From the NCBI RefSeq assembly GCF_014698115.1, contig NZ_JACJSJ010000009.1, positions 62,001-126,000 on the forward strand: a stretch of DNA of 64,000 nucleotides, read 5' to 3'. The stretch comes from Nostoc sp. FACHB-973. Lineage in GTDB: Bacteria > Cyanobacteriota > Cyanobacteriia > Cyanobacteriales > Nostocaceae. The notes beneath the pieces were generated by a model. It saw nothing but the letters and a program-made list of their open reading frames with translations, was not told where the DNA came from and ran no database searches. Made by a program: the position numbers and the translations under genes. Below are positions 27,295 to 37,053 of this stretch, piece after piece. Each line of letters starts with the position of its first letter. Within the stretch, counting starts at the first letter, position 1.

Positions 27295-28872
27295 TTAACT
27301 TCGATACGCTCCTGGTTGTCCGTTTTGGACTACAAAGGAAGCTAGGGTTTTGACGGTGGCATTCAAATCAACGATGCTGGATACAACCCGGTAGTCACTT
27401 TGCCAACGTTGTGGAGTAAGTTTACAGCGGACGTATCCTCGGAAGGCACCATCAAAAAACTTAGTATGGGGATTATTACGTAGGGAAGCTTGAACTGGAG
27501 CGATAAATGAGGTGGGAAAGTCGGAGGTAATAGAGGTTCCTACGAACTCAGTGCCTACTGTTGCTGATTTTGGGTTAGTAAAATCAAGTTTCAGGTCGTG
27601 TACCCAACTAGAGTGAATGTCTCCGGTAATGACCACTGGATTAGAGGGTTGGCGCTGGTTGAGAAAACTCAACAGCCGATTCCTTGCAGCCACGTAGCCG
27701 TCCCACTGATCTACATTGAACACACCTACGCCAGGATTACTATTAAAATTGTACTCGGCCAACATGGTCTGTTGAGCAATCACATTCCAACGCGATCGCG
27801 ATTGGTCTAACCCTTTTAATAACCACTGCTCTTGTTCTGAACCAGTCATCGTAGCATTGGGATCAAAAGCTTGGGGACACTGAGGCTTAAGTCCATCGTC
27901 ACAAGGTTGGTCAGTGCGGTATTGCCTCGTGTCTAGTACATTGAACTCAGCCAAATTACCGAAAGTGAACCGCCGATAAAGCAGCGCGTCGGGGCCATTG
28001 GGCAATGAAGACTGACGCAGAGGCATGTGTTCGTAGTAAGCCTGGTAAGCATTGGCTCGCCGTTTCTTAAAAGCCTCTTGGGTTTGGTTATCTTCAGGAA
28101 TTAAATTGGCATAGTTGTTATCAACTTCATGGTCGTCCCAAGTCACAATCCAGGGAAAAGCAGCATGAACGGCTTGGAGATTCGGGTCAGTTTTGTACAA
28201 GGCGTGGCGATTCCGGTAGTCGGCAAGAGTGATGATTTCCGGACTATTATGCTGGCGTGGTCCACCAGGTTGCGGCCCGTATTCGTAGATGTAATCACCT
28301 AAATGAACCACAAGGTCGAGGTTTTCCTCAGCCAAATGCCGATAAGCCGTATAGTAGCCATTTTGCCAGTCTTGACAAGAAACAAAAGCAAAGTTTAGTT
28401 GTGAGATAGAGCCATAAAATGCTGGTGCCGTGCGAGTCCGCCCAATGGGGCTAACTGCTCTACCCACTTGAAATTGATACCAGTACCAACGGTTAGGGTC
28501 TAGTCCACGGACATCAACGTGTACTGAGTGTGCTAACTCTGGTGTAGCTAGCACTGTTCCTCGACGCACCACCTGTCTCATGTTTTCATCAAGGGCAACT
28601 TGCCACCGCACTGGGACATTTACCAATGGCATTCCACCTCCAGAGAGTGGATTAGGAGCCAACCTTGTCCAGATGACAACACCATCCGGTAAAGGATCGC
28701 CAGAAGCCACACCAAGACTGAACGGATAGCCAGAAAACCGAGAATTGGCCGATACAGGATGCCATTGGCTAGCTACTGTTAACCCCGTTAAAAATCCTGC
28801 ACCCAGCAAAAAACTCCGCCGTCTGCACCGATTTGCTAGCAGGCGCTCACAATCCAGAATTTCCATATTCAC
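27295..28872 (-). CDS. phoD: alkaline phosphatase D (PhoD-like)
   Basis: This 525-residue phosphodiesterase/phosphatase should release phosphate from organic esters outside the cytoplasm. The N-terminus is a Tat signal: 'CRRRSFLLGAGFLTG' (about 16-30), so it is exported folded. PhoD metal-site motifs follow: 'FVSCQDWQNGYY' near 170, 'LVVHLGDYIYEYG' near 190, 'WDDHEVDNNYAN' near 245 and 'VVITGDIHSSWVHD' near 405. The upstream region contains a PHO-box-like array at 28998-29027, consistent with induction under phosphate starvation. It is transcribed away from the convergent kinase gene. Confidence 0.93.
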   Translation of the reverse strand: MNMEILDCERLLANRCRRRSFLLGAGFLTGLTVASQWHPVSANSRFSGYPFSLGVASGDPLPDGVVIWTRLAPNPLSGGGMPLVNVPVRWQVALDENMRQVVRRGTVLATPELAHSVHVDVRGLDPNRWYWYQFQVGRAVSPIGRTRTAPAFYGSISQLNFAFVSCQDWQNGYYTAYRHLAEENLDLVVHLGDYIYEYGPQPGGPRQHNSPEIITLADYRNRHALYKTDPNLQAVHAAFPWIVTWDDHEVDNNYANLIPEDNQTQEAFKKRRANAYQAYYEHMPLRQSSLPNGPDALLYRRFTFGNLAEFNVLDTRQYRTDQPCDDGLKPQCPQAFDPNATMTGSEQEQWLLKGLDQSRSRWNVIAQQTMLAEYNFNSNPGVGVFNVDQWDGYVAARNRLLSFLNQRQPSNPVVITGDIHSSWVHDLKLDFTNPKSATVGTEFVGTSITSDFPTSFIAPVQASLRNNPHTKFFDGAFRGYVRCKLTPQRWQSDYRVVSSIVDLNATVKTLASFVVQNGQPGAYRS

Positions 28873-28997
28873 CTTTACCCAGATCTAGATACGGTTGGCA
28901 AACTTCAGGGGTTCAGGTGCCAAAAGTGCAAGCAATAACTTGATTTGACTTTTATCCCACTTGCTGCCCAACCAAACACAAGAAACCTAGCAATCCA

Positions 28998-29027
28998 GGA
29001 TCAAGCGGAAATTAAGATTATATTAAG
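28998..29027 (-). promoter_or_regulatory. possible PHO box upstream of phoD
   Basis: Read on the minus strand, three 8-bp units occur every 11 bp: CTTAATAT, CTTAATTT and CTTGATCC. The cyanobacterial PHO box is tandem PyTTAAPyPyT/A units separated by 3 bp; the middle unit matches fully, the others with one and two mismatches. The site lies about 125-155 bp before the phoD start. Confidence 0.45.
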
Positions 29028-29035
29028 TTTAAGAT

Positions 29036-29134
29036 TTGGATTGGGGACTGGGTATTGGGGACTGGGTACTGGGTAGAATTCATTTCCTAGTCCCCAGTCC
29101 CTAGTCCCTAGTCCCCAATACCTAATCCCCATTC
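29036..29134. repeat. GGGGACT / AGTCCCC inverted repeat cluster
   Basis: GGGGACTGGGTATTGGGGAC-type runs are followed after 20 bp by AGTCCCCAGTCCCTAGTCCC-type runs. Together they form a long imperfect hairpin between proA-like and phoD. Confidence 0.75.
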
Positions 29135-30400
29135 TTAAAACCTGCCATTTCCCTGAACGATGTGCTTAACGGTGGTCAAGGTTTCCAGACTGATAAATCC
29201 CCGACGATGACCTTTTTGGTTAGACATACCGAGAAATACTGAATCTCCCCGCGAGGGATTGCGGGAAAAACGGGGGGAACTGTTGATGTAGGTGGAGGCG
29301 CTGTTAACTCCTAAGGCAAACTGCCGACTTTCCTGGTAGGATTCAGTAACGATGGAGTCGGCATGACCACTGCTGTATTGATTAATCCAGGCGATCGCAG
29401 ATTCTAAGCTATCCACCAGTTTAAAAGCTACTGTCCTAGTTAAATAAGGGTTTCCCCATTCGCCTTCCTTCACCAACTGCAACTGGGGAAAGGCTTCTAC
29501 TAGTTCTGCATCGCCTTTAATTTCAAAACCTTTTTCCATTAAGCTGTTCCAGAGAACTGCTAGGGATGATGGCAAGGCTTGACGATGAATTAGGACTTTT
29601 TCAATGGCATTGACTGGATCTGGTTCGCTCTGATGGCTATCGATAATCATCCAGCGCACCATTTCTAAGCTGGCATTTAGCGACCAGTAGAGGTAACAAT
29701 TACCCATTGCTGATTTTAAGACTGGGCAAGTTGACTGTCGTACTACCTGCTGCGTCAAGCTAGAACGTCCGTAGGGAATCACTAAATTCACGTACTCGTC
29801 TTGGGTGACTAAATCCCGAATTGAAGCACCGTGTTCGGCTGCAATCAGTTCTAGACAGCCCGATGGTAAACCAACTTCGGCGATCGCAGTTTGCAGTACT
29901 GAAGCGATGGCCGCGTTAGAATGGCTTGCTTCAGCACTACCTTTGAGAATTATACTATTGCCAGTTTTGATACAAAAACCCGCTGCGATCGCCCCTAAAT
30001 CGGGAAATGCTTCATAAATAAATCCAATCACTCCTAAGGGCATTAACTGGGAGTAACTCTGGGAATCTTCCAATTGGTAATCAGCATTCCTGACGCGCCG
30101 CAGCGGATCTGATAATTCCCCCAACCGTTGTAAAATGTCCACGGTCGTCTCTAGCCTTGTGGGAGTCAACTTTAGCCAGTCCAATATCAACTCTGGCACT
30201 GCCATTTCCCGACTGGCTTCTAAATCCAAGGTGTTGGCTTCTAGAATGTCGTCAAATGAGCGCTCAAGCGCCTGTGCCATCGCCAATACCGCGCGGCTCC
30301 GGTCTGCTCCCTTTGTGATCCCCAATTTTAGGGAAGCTTGATGCGCTCGTTGAGCAATACTAATCGGTTCGGGGCGTTCGTCCAAAACTTCAACAGTCAT
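29135..30400 (-). CDS. proA: gamma-glutamyl phosphate reductase (ProA) paralog lacking the catalytic cysteine
   Basis: A 421-residue protein with the ProA/aldehyde dehydrogenase fold along its full length ('LGVIGFIYEAFPD', 'NSIILKGSAEASHSN', 'FALGVNSASTYINSSPRFS'). ProA reduces gamma-glutamyl phosphate to glutamate semialdehyde in proline synthesis. The active-site region is abnormal: the usual CN(A/T) cysteine motif reads 'PDPVNAIEKVLIH', with Val for Cys, and the usual GxCHxYxD reads 'GNCYLYWS'. A normal reductase reaction through a thioacyl intermediate seems impossible. Cyanobacteria often carry a second proA, which this may be. It follows a zinc-ribbon membrane gene after 4 bp, so the two form an operon. 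Confidence 0.8.
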   Translation of the reverse strand: MTVEVLDERPEPISIAQRAHQASLKLGITKGADRSRAVLAMAQALERSFDDILEANTLDLEASREMAVPELILDWLKLTPTRLETTVDILQRLGELSDPLRRVRNADYQLEDSQSYSQLMPLGVIGFIYEAFPDLGAIAAGFCIKTGNSIILKGSAEASHSNAAIASVLQTAIAEVGLPSGCLELIAAEHGASIRDLVTQDEYVNLVIPYGRSSLTQQVVRQSTCPVLKSAMGNCYLYWSLNASLEMVRWMIIDSHQSEPDPVNAIEKVLIHRQALPSSLAVLWNSLMEKGFEIKGDAELVEAFPQLQLVKEGEWGNPYLTRTVAFKLVDSLESAIAWINQYSSGHADSIVTESYQESRQFALGVNSASTYINSSPRFSRNPSRGDSVFLGMSNQKGHRRGFISLETLTTVKHIVQGNGRF

Positions 30401-30404
30401 TGAG

Positions 30405-30812
30405 TTAACGTCTGTAAGTAAGCCAGACCATTAGGGCTGGCAGAATAGCCAACAGCACCGCCACCATTGCCCAAGCAATAATGCTGGAACCATTTGCCAA
30501 TCGCAGTGCTAATGGCAGCCATATAATCACTAGCACGAAAATAATGCCAAGTGCTATAGGCAGATAGCTTTCTCCCAAACGAGGATGGACAACATGCCAA
30601 CTATTTCCCATCCAACGCCAAGCTCGCCTGTAAGGATAGGTGGTAGAAAGCTGTTCTAGGACATGACCATTATCTTCTACTACAAAGATTTGCTGACAGC
30701 GATCGCAACCAAATGCTTCTGTCAACGTAATCGGAATTAACTGACCCCGGCGACGACAGGGACAGGGGTATTCGGTATTGAAGTCTATTTTTTCGGGTTT
30801 TTGAGATTGCAC
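30405..30812 (-). CDS. small membrane protein with N-terminal zinc ribbon
   Basis: A 135-residue protein. Residues 15-45 carry two cysteine pairs, 'YPCPCRRRGQ' and 'FGCDRCQQ', suggesting a zinc ribbon. Two hydrophobic helices follow: 'LPIALGIIFVLVIIWLPLAL' (about 83-102) and 'IIAWAMVAVLLAILPALMVW' (about 111-130). Function is unknown. Its stop is 4 bp before the ATG of the proA-like gene, so they are probably co-transcribed. Confidence 0.75.
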   Translation of the reverse strand: MQSQKPEKIDFNTEYPCPCRRRGQLIPITLTEAFGCDRCQQIFVVEDNGHVLEQLSTTYPYRRAWRWMGNSWHVVHPRLGESYLPIALGIIFVLVIIWLPLALRLANGSSIIAWAMVAVLLAILPALMVWLTYRR

Positions 30813-31315
30813 AAGCGTTCTAATAACTTGAGCGTGTTTTTCATAAACGGCGGGAATACATCCCTTGGTAAATGCCTTGGGAGCTTCTCTCTTTATACTT
30901 TATATAAGTAAGCAGGCGAAGCAAACATTGCCATAATTGCAAACAGTGAGAAGTCAGAGCGACGGCTTGCCGCACGCATCTGAACTTCAGTAGATGTAGC
31001 CAACTCTAAGTAGCGTAATTGCCCTATAAATAGAGGATTATCTGTTTGAGGTCTTTCCTCGTAGCTGGCAATCTTGTTTAAAAATTTCCTTCTCTCCATC
31101 TGTCGCTTTAAAGGTAATGTGGTTGCGTTTGTGGGCATTCATTGTGCTGACACACCTGGTACAATTTTAAGCCTACGTAGCGACCACTCCTAAAACAAAT
31201 CGTTTGGGAAGGCTACGCTTAGAAACAACACCCTAATAACAAACCCTCATTTTCCTTCGGGTCACTTTATATTAGTATGCAGTTATCAAGGTTAGATCGG
31301 GATCGCTCCCAATTT
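30813..31315. other. 500-bp stretch with no firm gene
   Basis: An 81-codon minus-strand frame (30893-31138) lacks a good ribosome-binding site and recognisable features, so I do not call it. GGAAGGCTACGCTTAG near 31207 is a GCGTAGCC-type dispersed repeat. Confidence 0.4.
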
Positions 31316-31438
31316 TTACTCCTTGCAATTGACAAGAGTTTCCAGAGCGGGAATTGCCAAAACACCCATCAGTGCGTGTGACTCTTTCCTTGGAGTACAT
31401 ACACTGACTTTTGATAACGTGTATGCTTCTGGTTTCAC
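31316..31438 (-). CDS. possible 40-residue small protein
   Basis: A minus-strand frame from GTG at 31438 to TAA at 31316-31318, with a full AAGGAGG at 31448-31454, 9 nt before the start. The product would be 40 residues ('MKPEAYTLSKVSVCTPRKES', ending in 'ALETLVNCKE'), with two cysteines and a hydrophobic patch. I do not recognise it. The main support is the ribosome-binding site and an otherwise empty region. A chance frame remains quite possible. Confidence 0.3.
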   Translation of the reverse strand: MKPEAYTLSKVSVCTPRKESHALMGVLAIPALETLVNCKE

Positions 31439-31919
31439 TTGCCGTTGCCTCCTTGAACAAATACAAGTTGGTCTTACACAGCATCTCTTGTCAACAGATG
31501 TTTACTAGGTCAAGCCTAGATATCGACATTCGCCTATTTTCTGTAGGCGAATAACTGTTGATTTAGAAGCTCTGTCTTGCGTGAGACTACAGTGTTCACT
31601 TGGGAGCTTCAGCGTGGTCTTTAGCTTTTTTATTTTCCGCTTTGACAAGTTTGCTGACCACGGCTACTCTCGTCTGCCAACTAGCGGTTTGGACTACTAC
31701 TACAGTACCACGGAGATAGGCAAAAACTCAACTGTCGTCACTCTTTCATCAACTGTAGGTGAAGGTTAGTGGAGGGAGGTTTCGTTTTTATCCAGGCATA
31801 CCGCAATGTGCAACTAAGCTATATCTCACATTAACATTGGCGCTGAGACACGAGTTTTGTGTCCGAACAACCTAGCTAAATTAGATATCTCAGAATTTTT
31901 AACTCTAACATTTTTCGCA
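31439..31919. other. 480-bp region without a gene; contains one perfect hairpin
   Basis: A perfect 9-bp stem, ATTCGCCTA (31528-31536) and TAGGCGAAT (31544-31552), stands out. Nothing else is recognised. An unannotated small RNA cannot be excluded. Confidence 0.45.
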
Positions 31920-31991
31920 AGCGGGTAACGCGATTCGAACGCGCGACATTCACCTTGGCAAGGTGACGCTCTACCACTGAGCTATACCCGC
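31920..31991 (-). tRNA. trnG-GCC: tRNA-Gly (GCC)
   Basis: Read on the minus strand, the 7-bp acceptor stem is GCGGGTA/TACCCGC, the D arm begins with TAGCTCAGTGGTAGAGC, the anticodon stem-loop is CACCTTGCCAAGGTG with anticodon GCC, and the T arm is CGCGCGTTCGAATCGCG. The discriminator base is T and no CCA is encoded, as usual in cyanobacteria. Confidence 0.97.
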
Positions 31992-32049
31992 AATCATCAA
32001 CCAAATATTAATATCTCAGATTTATTTTGAATTGTCAACCCCTTAATTT

Positions 32050-32220
32050 AAGTTTTTGGGCATTGGGCATTGGGCATGGGGCACTTGTACTGAGCGTACC
32101 CCTCCTACGGGGAAGTAAGCTACGGGTAGCGTCTCCAAGAGTTGCCGTTGGCGCAGCCTCTCATAGAGAAGTATTGGGCATTAGTTATTTGTAAAGGACA
32201 AATGACTAACGACCAATGAC
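32050..32220. repeat. mosaic of three dispersed repeat families
   Basis: GGGCATTGGGCATTGGGCAT at 32057-32080 is followed by TACGGGGAAGTAAGCTACGG and related GCGTAGCC-type palindromic sequence at about 32100-32170. An inverted pair, TTAGTTATTTGTAAAGGACA with ACAAATGACTAACGACCAAT, covers 32180-32219. No gene is seen. Confidence 0.7.
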
Positions 32221-32223
32221 GTA

Positions 32224-32802
32224 CTAACTCAGTTCTTCGGACTCTACTGTTAAATTGCCGACGCTGGCAGTTGGAAAAGAAGGTGGCAAAGACTGGCTAT
32301 TACGAGAATATGGTTCTGCCAAGTTAGAACGCAGTTGCCGCATCAGGCTAGCCATTTCTAGGGCATTTAGCGCGTAATCCCAACCATGATTACCTTTGAT
32401 GCCTGCCCGTTCTAAGGCTTGCTGCATAGTATCTACTGTCAAAATTCCAAAAATGACTGGCACCCCAGTTTGAAAGCTAGCGGCGGCAATGCCTTTAGAA
32501 ACTTCGGCGGATACGTAATCAAAATGGGGTGTTTGTCCTCGAATGACTGCACCAAGACAAATTACAGCATCATAACGATGGGAAAGTGCTAGTTGGCGAG
32601 CTACTAAAGGTACTTCAAAACTTCCTGGTACCCACACGTAGTCTACCTGATTACCGTGGGGATTGGGGTCTACACCGTGGCGTTTCAAGCAATCTTGACA
32701 TCCCTCTAGCAGCTTTCCGGTAACCAGGTCATTGAATCGACCAATCACCACTGCAAAACGCAAAGGTTCCGTTTGAGTAAAAGTTCCCTCAAAAACTGCC
32801 AT
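32224..32802 (-). CDS. ribH: 6,7-dimethyl-8-ribityllumazine synthase
   Basis: A 192-residue protein that performs the penultimate step of riboflavin synthesis, condensing the ribityl-aminouracil with dihydroxybutanone phosphate. Motifs are '[19 protein letters not shown]' (the substrate loop), '[16 protein letters not shown]', '[19 protein letters not shown]' (catalytic His about 90) and '[17 protein letters not shown]'. The C-terminal 30 residues after '[15 protein letters not shown]' are an additional polar tail. It is monocistronic by appearance. Confidence 0.97.
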   Translation of the reverse strand: MAVFEGTFTQTEPLRFAVVIGRFNDLVTGKLLEGCQDCLKRHGVDPNPHGNQVDYVWVPGSFEVPLVARQLALSHRYDAVICLGAVIRGQTPHFDYVSAEVSKGIAAASFQTGVPVIFGILTVDTMQQALERAGIKGNHGWDYALNALEMASLMRQLRSNLAEPYSRNSQSLPPSFPTASVGNLTVESEELS

Positions 32803-32988
32803 GACTGCCTCTTAATCAACTATACTTCTGGCCAATATACATTTCTTAGTTAAATTTAGAGGAGCAGGAAAGCGCGGTCAAAAGGAAGGAAACAGGAAAA
32901 AATCTCTTTTTTTCCTTAACCTTTGGCCTTGGCTCTTCTGCCCCTCTAATTTTTATATTAAGTGCCTACGCCAGAGCGAAGCCGTTGC

Positions 32989-33177
32989 CTAGACGACAAA
33001 AAAGTTTAACAAACCAACTAAAAGTACCAAAGCAATCCAGACGCCAGAACCAAGCCAAAGGAGCTTTTTAGATTCAACCCAATTTTGGGGAGTGGCGTAA
33101 GCAACGGGAACACCGACAACTAGAACAAAAGACAACAGGACTAGGCCAATCAAAGCAAATTGGAATATTATGGTCAT
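32989..33177 (-). CDS. psbZ: photosystem II protein PsbZ (Ycf9)
   Basis: I start the protein at the internal ATG at 33177, giving the canonical 62 residues ('[20 protein letters not shown]' ...). A longer frame to 33234 would add a 19-residue extension not found in the family. Two membrane helices flank a lumenal or stromal loop ('[14 protein letters not shown]'). PsbZ stabilises the interaction of photosystem II core and light-harvesting parts in the thylakoid membrane. It is probably monocistronic. Confidence 0.97.
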   Translation of the reverse strand: MTIIFQFALIGLVLLSFVLVVGVPVAYATPQNWVESKKLLWLGSGVWIALVLLVGLLNFFVV

Positions 33178-33736
33178 TTTTACTTCTCCCAATACAGCTA
33201 AATAGTGACATACTCCCACACTGACTGCAAGCACTACAGCGTGGGCTTCTCAGCGACTCCCGGTATTCCGTTGGACATTGACCGGAGGCGGAGTGTCTCC
33301 GGCTCCGCTGAGCTTTGTTTTAAGTCCACGAGACGCCCCTCCGCAGACTATGGATTTATTACCTTGTACCTACAAATTTTACTATCCTGGATGACATGCT
33401 GCATCTTTTCGTGCTGTCGGACAAACCAATTGGTAATTTGTATTAATCAAGATGTGCGGACTTACTTTCATGCTGTGTAACGGAGTCGCTTACCAATAGT
33501 CGCTATGCTAATGGACAGAGGCTTATCAGACACCAATGTGGGTGAAGGAAACCAGAAGTATTTTACCAGAAAAAACTTATGAAATTGGCGATTCGTTGCC
33601 TACTCCTTTTTCAAGAGCGAGTTAGAGTCGTTATTGGTTGGGTCTGAGTCATACTTAGTGCCCAAAAATTCATCCTATGCTGCCCTACGGCTTAGGGGTG
33701 GGGCAACTTTGAGTCTTTTCTAATGGCTAATGAAGT
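33178..33736. other. 560-bp region between divergent psbZ and the DHH-CBS gene
   Basis: Contains a dispersed palindromic sequence of the GGCGGAGTGTCTCCGGCTCC type at about 33285-33310. Promoters for both genes must lie here. I see no coding region. Confidence 0.5.
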
Positions 33737-36442
33737 ATGGATTTAATTCTTTGCCACACAACGACTGATTTTGATGCACTAGGAGCAGGGGTGGGACTAA
33801 CGCGCTTACTACCGGGAAGCAAGATTGTGCTGACTGGCGGCTCTCACCCTCCTGTACGGGATTTTTTAGCGTTGCATCGGGATGAATATCCCCTGATTGA
33901 ACGGCGTTCCGTGATTCCAGAAAAAATTCGCTCTCTGACTGTGGTGGATACGCAACAGCGCGATCGCCTGGGTAAAGCTGCCGAGTGGTTAGATTTACCG
34001 AATGTAAGAGAGATTATAGTTTATGACCATCATTTAGGGCAAGAATCAGATATTCCGGCGACGCGATCGCATATTTCTTCAGTAGGAGCCACCACAACTT
34101 TAATTGTGGAGCAATTGCAACAACAGCAAATCTCCCTAACTCCTGCTGAAGCCACAGTCATGGCTTTGGGTATTCATGTTGACACGGGGTCGTTAACTTT
34201 TGACCAGTCCACACCACGGGATGCTTTAGCTTTGGCTTGGTTGATGCAACAAGGTGCTAGTTTATCAGTAATTTCCACATACCGTGACCCTGGATTGTCT
34301 CTGCAATTGCAGCAGCTATTAACTAAAGCACTGGAAAATTTAGAATATCTCTGTTTACGCGGATATACAGTTGCTTGGGTAACTTTAAAGACAGATAATT
34401 TTGTGCCTGGTTTATCGAGTCTAGCTTCAGAACTCGTGGAATTAACCGAAATTGATGCCATACTGTTGGCTAATGAGTATCCTTTGGGTGATGGTGATTC
34501 AAGGTTAACAGTAATAGGGCGATCGCAAATTCCCAAAACAAATCTCAATCTATTATTCCAACTCTTCGGCGGTGGCGGTCATTCCCAAGCTGCATCGCTG
34601 AACTTAAGAGGAGTAGATTCACAGGCAATATTACAACAGATCCTTAACGGCTTCAAAGCGCAAATTCCCCATCCCCCAACTGCCAGGGATTTGATGTCCT
34701 CCCCTGTACGCACCATTCTGCCTGAAACCACCATTGCCGAAGCCCAGCGCATTTTATTGCGTTATGGACACTCTGGTTTATCTGTAGTCAATGCTCAAGG
34801 GCAATTGGTAGGTATTATTTCGCGGCGGGATCTTGATATTGCCCTGCACCACGGGTTTAGTCATGCGCCAGCCAAGGGCTACATGACCACGAATCTCAAA
34901 ACCATTACACCAGATACGACGCTGCCACAAATTGAGGCGCTGATGGTGACATACGATATCGGGCGCTTACCAGTATTAGAAAACGGGCAATTAGTTGGTA
35001 TTGTTACACGTACTGATGTCTTACGGGAATTACATGAAGAGGACGCTCTGACGCGAGGACGCTCTGACGCGGAGACTGGTTTACTAGTTGCATCAGAGCG
35101 TCTTAATCTCTCCGTGTCATCTTCTTTTGCTCCTCAACTGTGGCAATTGCTGACTACAGCATCCCAAGAAGCAGAAAAACGGGGTTGGCATCTTTATCTT
35201 GTTGGGGGTGCGGTGCGGGACTTGCTGTTAGCTGGTGCAGCAGGCAACTTGATGATTAAAGATATTGACCTTGTAGTTGACGGCTTTCACAAATCAGCAG
35301 ATGTTGGGGCTGGTGTGGAATTAGCAAAGGCACTGCAAAAACTTTACCCAGCAGCTCGTTTAGAAATCCACGGGGCTTTTCAAACTGCGGCTTTGCTGTG
35401 GCACAAAGACCCAGAATTAGATTCTCTATGGGTGGATATTGCTACCGCTAGGACAGAATTTTATCCTTACCCAGCAGCGAATCCGGAAGTTGAAGCGAGT
35501 TCTATTCGTCAAGATTTGTATCGTCGAGACTTTACCATCAACGCCCTAGCTTTGCGGCTGACTTCCCCCCGTGCTGGCGAATTACTTGATTTCTTTGGTG
35601 GTTTACTCGATTTACAAGCTAAGCAAATTCGGGTTTTACACGCCAACAGCTTTATCGAAGACCCCACCCGCATTTATCGCGGCGTGCGCTTTGCTGTGCG
35701 CTTTGACTTTGAGATTGAACACCAAACACAAGAGTTTATCCGCTATGCCATCAACAGTGGCGTTTACGATCGCACTGCTCAAGAGAATACCAAAACTCCA
35801 GCTTTGCAAACAAGACTCAAAACTGAATTAAAGCACATCCTAGAAGCCCCCTACTGGAAATCGGCTTTACAGTTACTCGATAACTTAGGGGCATTGCAAT
35901 GCATTCATCCTACCCTGAAGTTAGATGTAGAACTACTGCGGCAATTACGTTTGTTAGAACGTTGTTTGCGGCGATTTGACCACCAACAAACCCTAATTCA
36001 CTGGGAAATGCGTTTAGAGATGATAATCGCCCACCTAGAACCACAATATCGGGCAAAAGTGGCAAAAAATCTGCAATTGCAAGAGGATGGCATTAAACGG
36101 TTACAAAATTTAGCTAAGGCTCAAGCTGAGGTTTTAGAATCTTTACCTGGGTGTCAACGCCCCAGTCAAGTAGTTCAATTTCTAAGGCAATACGACTTAC
36201 CAATGTTAATTTTAATTGCCTTACAAAGCCAGCAAGTAATCAGGCGGCAGATATGGCATTACTTGACAGTTTTGGCTAACATTGCGCCAATTCTAAATGG
36301 TAATGACTTAAAAAAATTAGGTTATAAACCAGGGGCGCAGTATCGACAAATGTTAGATGATTTACTTGCTGCAACTTTAGATGGAGTGATTAAAAATAAA
36401 GTAGAGGGAGAGAAGTTTTTAGCTCGGTCTTATCCTCGGTAA
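33737..36442 (+). CDS. DHH / CBS / tRNA nucleotidyltransferase fusion protein
   Basis: A 901-residue multidomain protein. Residues 1-310 are a DHH/DHHA1 phosphoesterase ('[12 protein letters not shown]', 'YDHHLGQ', '[11 protein letters not shown]'). Residues about 315-435 are two CBS domains ('[15 protein letters not shown]', '[14 protein letters not shown]'). Residues about 465-900 are a class II CCA/poly(A) nucleotidyltransferase with '[12 protein letters not shown]' and catalytic '[10 protein letters not shown]'. It is likely to add all or part of tRNA 3'-CCA; cyanobacteria can split CC and A addition between two enzymes and the sequence does not decide this. Near residue 437 a duplicated '[11 protein letters not shown]' segment derives from a small repeat. 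Confidence 0.9.
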   Translation: MDLILCHTTTDFDALGAGVGLTRLLPGSKIVLTGGSHPPVRDFLALHRDEYPLIERRSVIPEKIRSLTVVDTQQRDRLGKAAEWLDLPNVREIIVYDHHLGQESDIPATRSHISSVGATTTLIVEQLQQQQISLTPAEATVMALGIHVDTGSLTFDQSTPRDALALAWLMQQGASLSVISTYRDPGLSLQLQQLLTKALENLEYLCLRGYTVAWVTLKTDNFVPGLSSLASELVELTEIDAILLANEYPLGDGDSRLTVIGRSQIPKTNLNLLFQLFGGGGHSQAASLNLRGVDSQAILQQILNGFKAQIPHPPTARDLMSSPVRTILPETTIAEAQRILLRYGHSGLSVVNAQGQLVGIISRRDLDIALHHGFSHAPAKGYMTTNLKTITPDTTLPQIEALMVTYDIGRLPVLENGQLVGIVTRTDVLRELHEEDALTRGRSDAETGLLVASERLNLSVSSSFAPQLWQLLTTASQEAEKRGWHLYLVGGAVRDLLLAGAAGNLMIKDIDLVVDGFHKSADVGAGVELAKALQKLYPAARLEIHGAFQTAALLWHKDPELDSLWVDIATARTEFYPYPAANPEVEASSIRQDLYRRDFTINALALRLTSPRAGELLDFFGGLLDLQAKQIRVLHANSFIEDPTRIYRGVRFAVRFDFEIEHQTQEFIRYAINSGVYDRTAQENTKTPALQTRLKTELKHILEAPYWKSALQLLDNLGALQCIHPTLKLDVELLRQLRLLERCLRRFDHQQTLIHWEMRLEMIIAHLEPQYRAKVAKNLQLQEDGIKRLQNLAKAQAEVLESLPGCQRPSQVVQFLRQYDLPMLILIALQSQQVIRRQIWHYLTVLANIAPILNGNDLKKLGYKPGAQYRQMLDDLLAATLDGVIKNKVEGEKFLARSYPR

Positions 36443-36468
36443 TTGGTTATTGTAATCAGGTGGATATT

Positions 36469-37053
36469 ATGCAAACACAAACACACAAAAAATACTACAC
36501 CCCAGAAGAATATTTAAAAATAGAGGAAACATCAGAATCCAAAAATGAATATCGAGATGGAGAAATAATTCCTATGCCTGGTGGTACGACTAATCACAAT
36601 GAAATTGCAGGTAATTTTTACGCCAATTTTAAATTTAAAATGCGGGGTAAAAATTACAAAATCTACATAGGTGATGTCAAATTGTGGATAGAGCGTTATC
36701 GTATCTATAGCTATCCTGATGTTATGGTTATTCAGGGAGAACCAATATATGAGGGGAATGGCACTACCAAAGTGACGAATCCTTTAATGATTCTAGAAGT
36801 GCTTTCCAACTCGACAGAGAATCACGATAGAACTAATAAATTTAGGTTTTATCGTTCTATTCCTACACTCCAAGAATATATTATAATTAATCAATATGAA
36901 TATCTTGTTGAGCAGTTTAATAAAAATGCTGAAGGTCAGTGGGTATTAAGTGAATACGAATCACTAGATGCTGTGTTATCACTAAAATCCATAGATTTTC
37001 AAATTTCCTTTAGCGATATTTATGAAGGAATTGATTTTGAAATAGAAGAATAA
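36469..37053 (+). CDS. Uma2 family (DUF820) putative endonuclease
   Basis: A 194-residue protein when started at ATG 36469; GTG at 36460 would add three residues. It has the Uma2 PD-(D/E)XK-like layout: 'YTPEEYLKIEE', 'YRDGEIIPMPGGTTNHNEI', 'YPDVMVIQGEP', 'PLMILEVLSNSTENHDRTNK' and 'LQEYIIINQYEYLVE'. The D...E-V-L-S pattern supplies the nuclease-like residues. The family is greatly expanded in cyanobacteria and its role is unresolved. It follows the DHH-CBS gene after 26 bp. Confidence 0.88.
   Translation: MQTQTHKKYYTPEEYLKIEETSESKNEYRDGEIIPMPGGTTNHNEIAGNFYANFKFKMRGKNYKIYIGDVKLWIERYRIYSYPDVMVIQGEPIYEGNGTTKVTNPLMILEVLSNSTENHDRTNKFRFYRSIPTLQEYIIINQYEYLVEQFNKNAEGQWVLSEYESLDAVLSLKSIDFQISFSDIYEGIDFEIEE

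Noticed and set aside
30893..31138. 81-codon minus-strand frame
   Set aside because: Weak ribosome-binding site and no recognisable motif; kept out of the gene list although a real small gene is possible.
31581..31769. 62-codon plus-strand frame near tRNA-Gly
   Set aside because: Low-complexity Ser/Thr/Phe composition and no supporting start signal.
33737..36442. Reading the DHH-CBS-nucleotidyltransferase as an artificial fusion of separate genes
   Set aside because: The frame is continuous, the domains are in an order known from other cyanobacteria, and no internal start or stop interrupts it.
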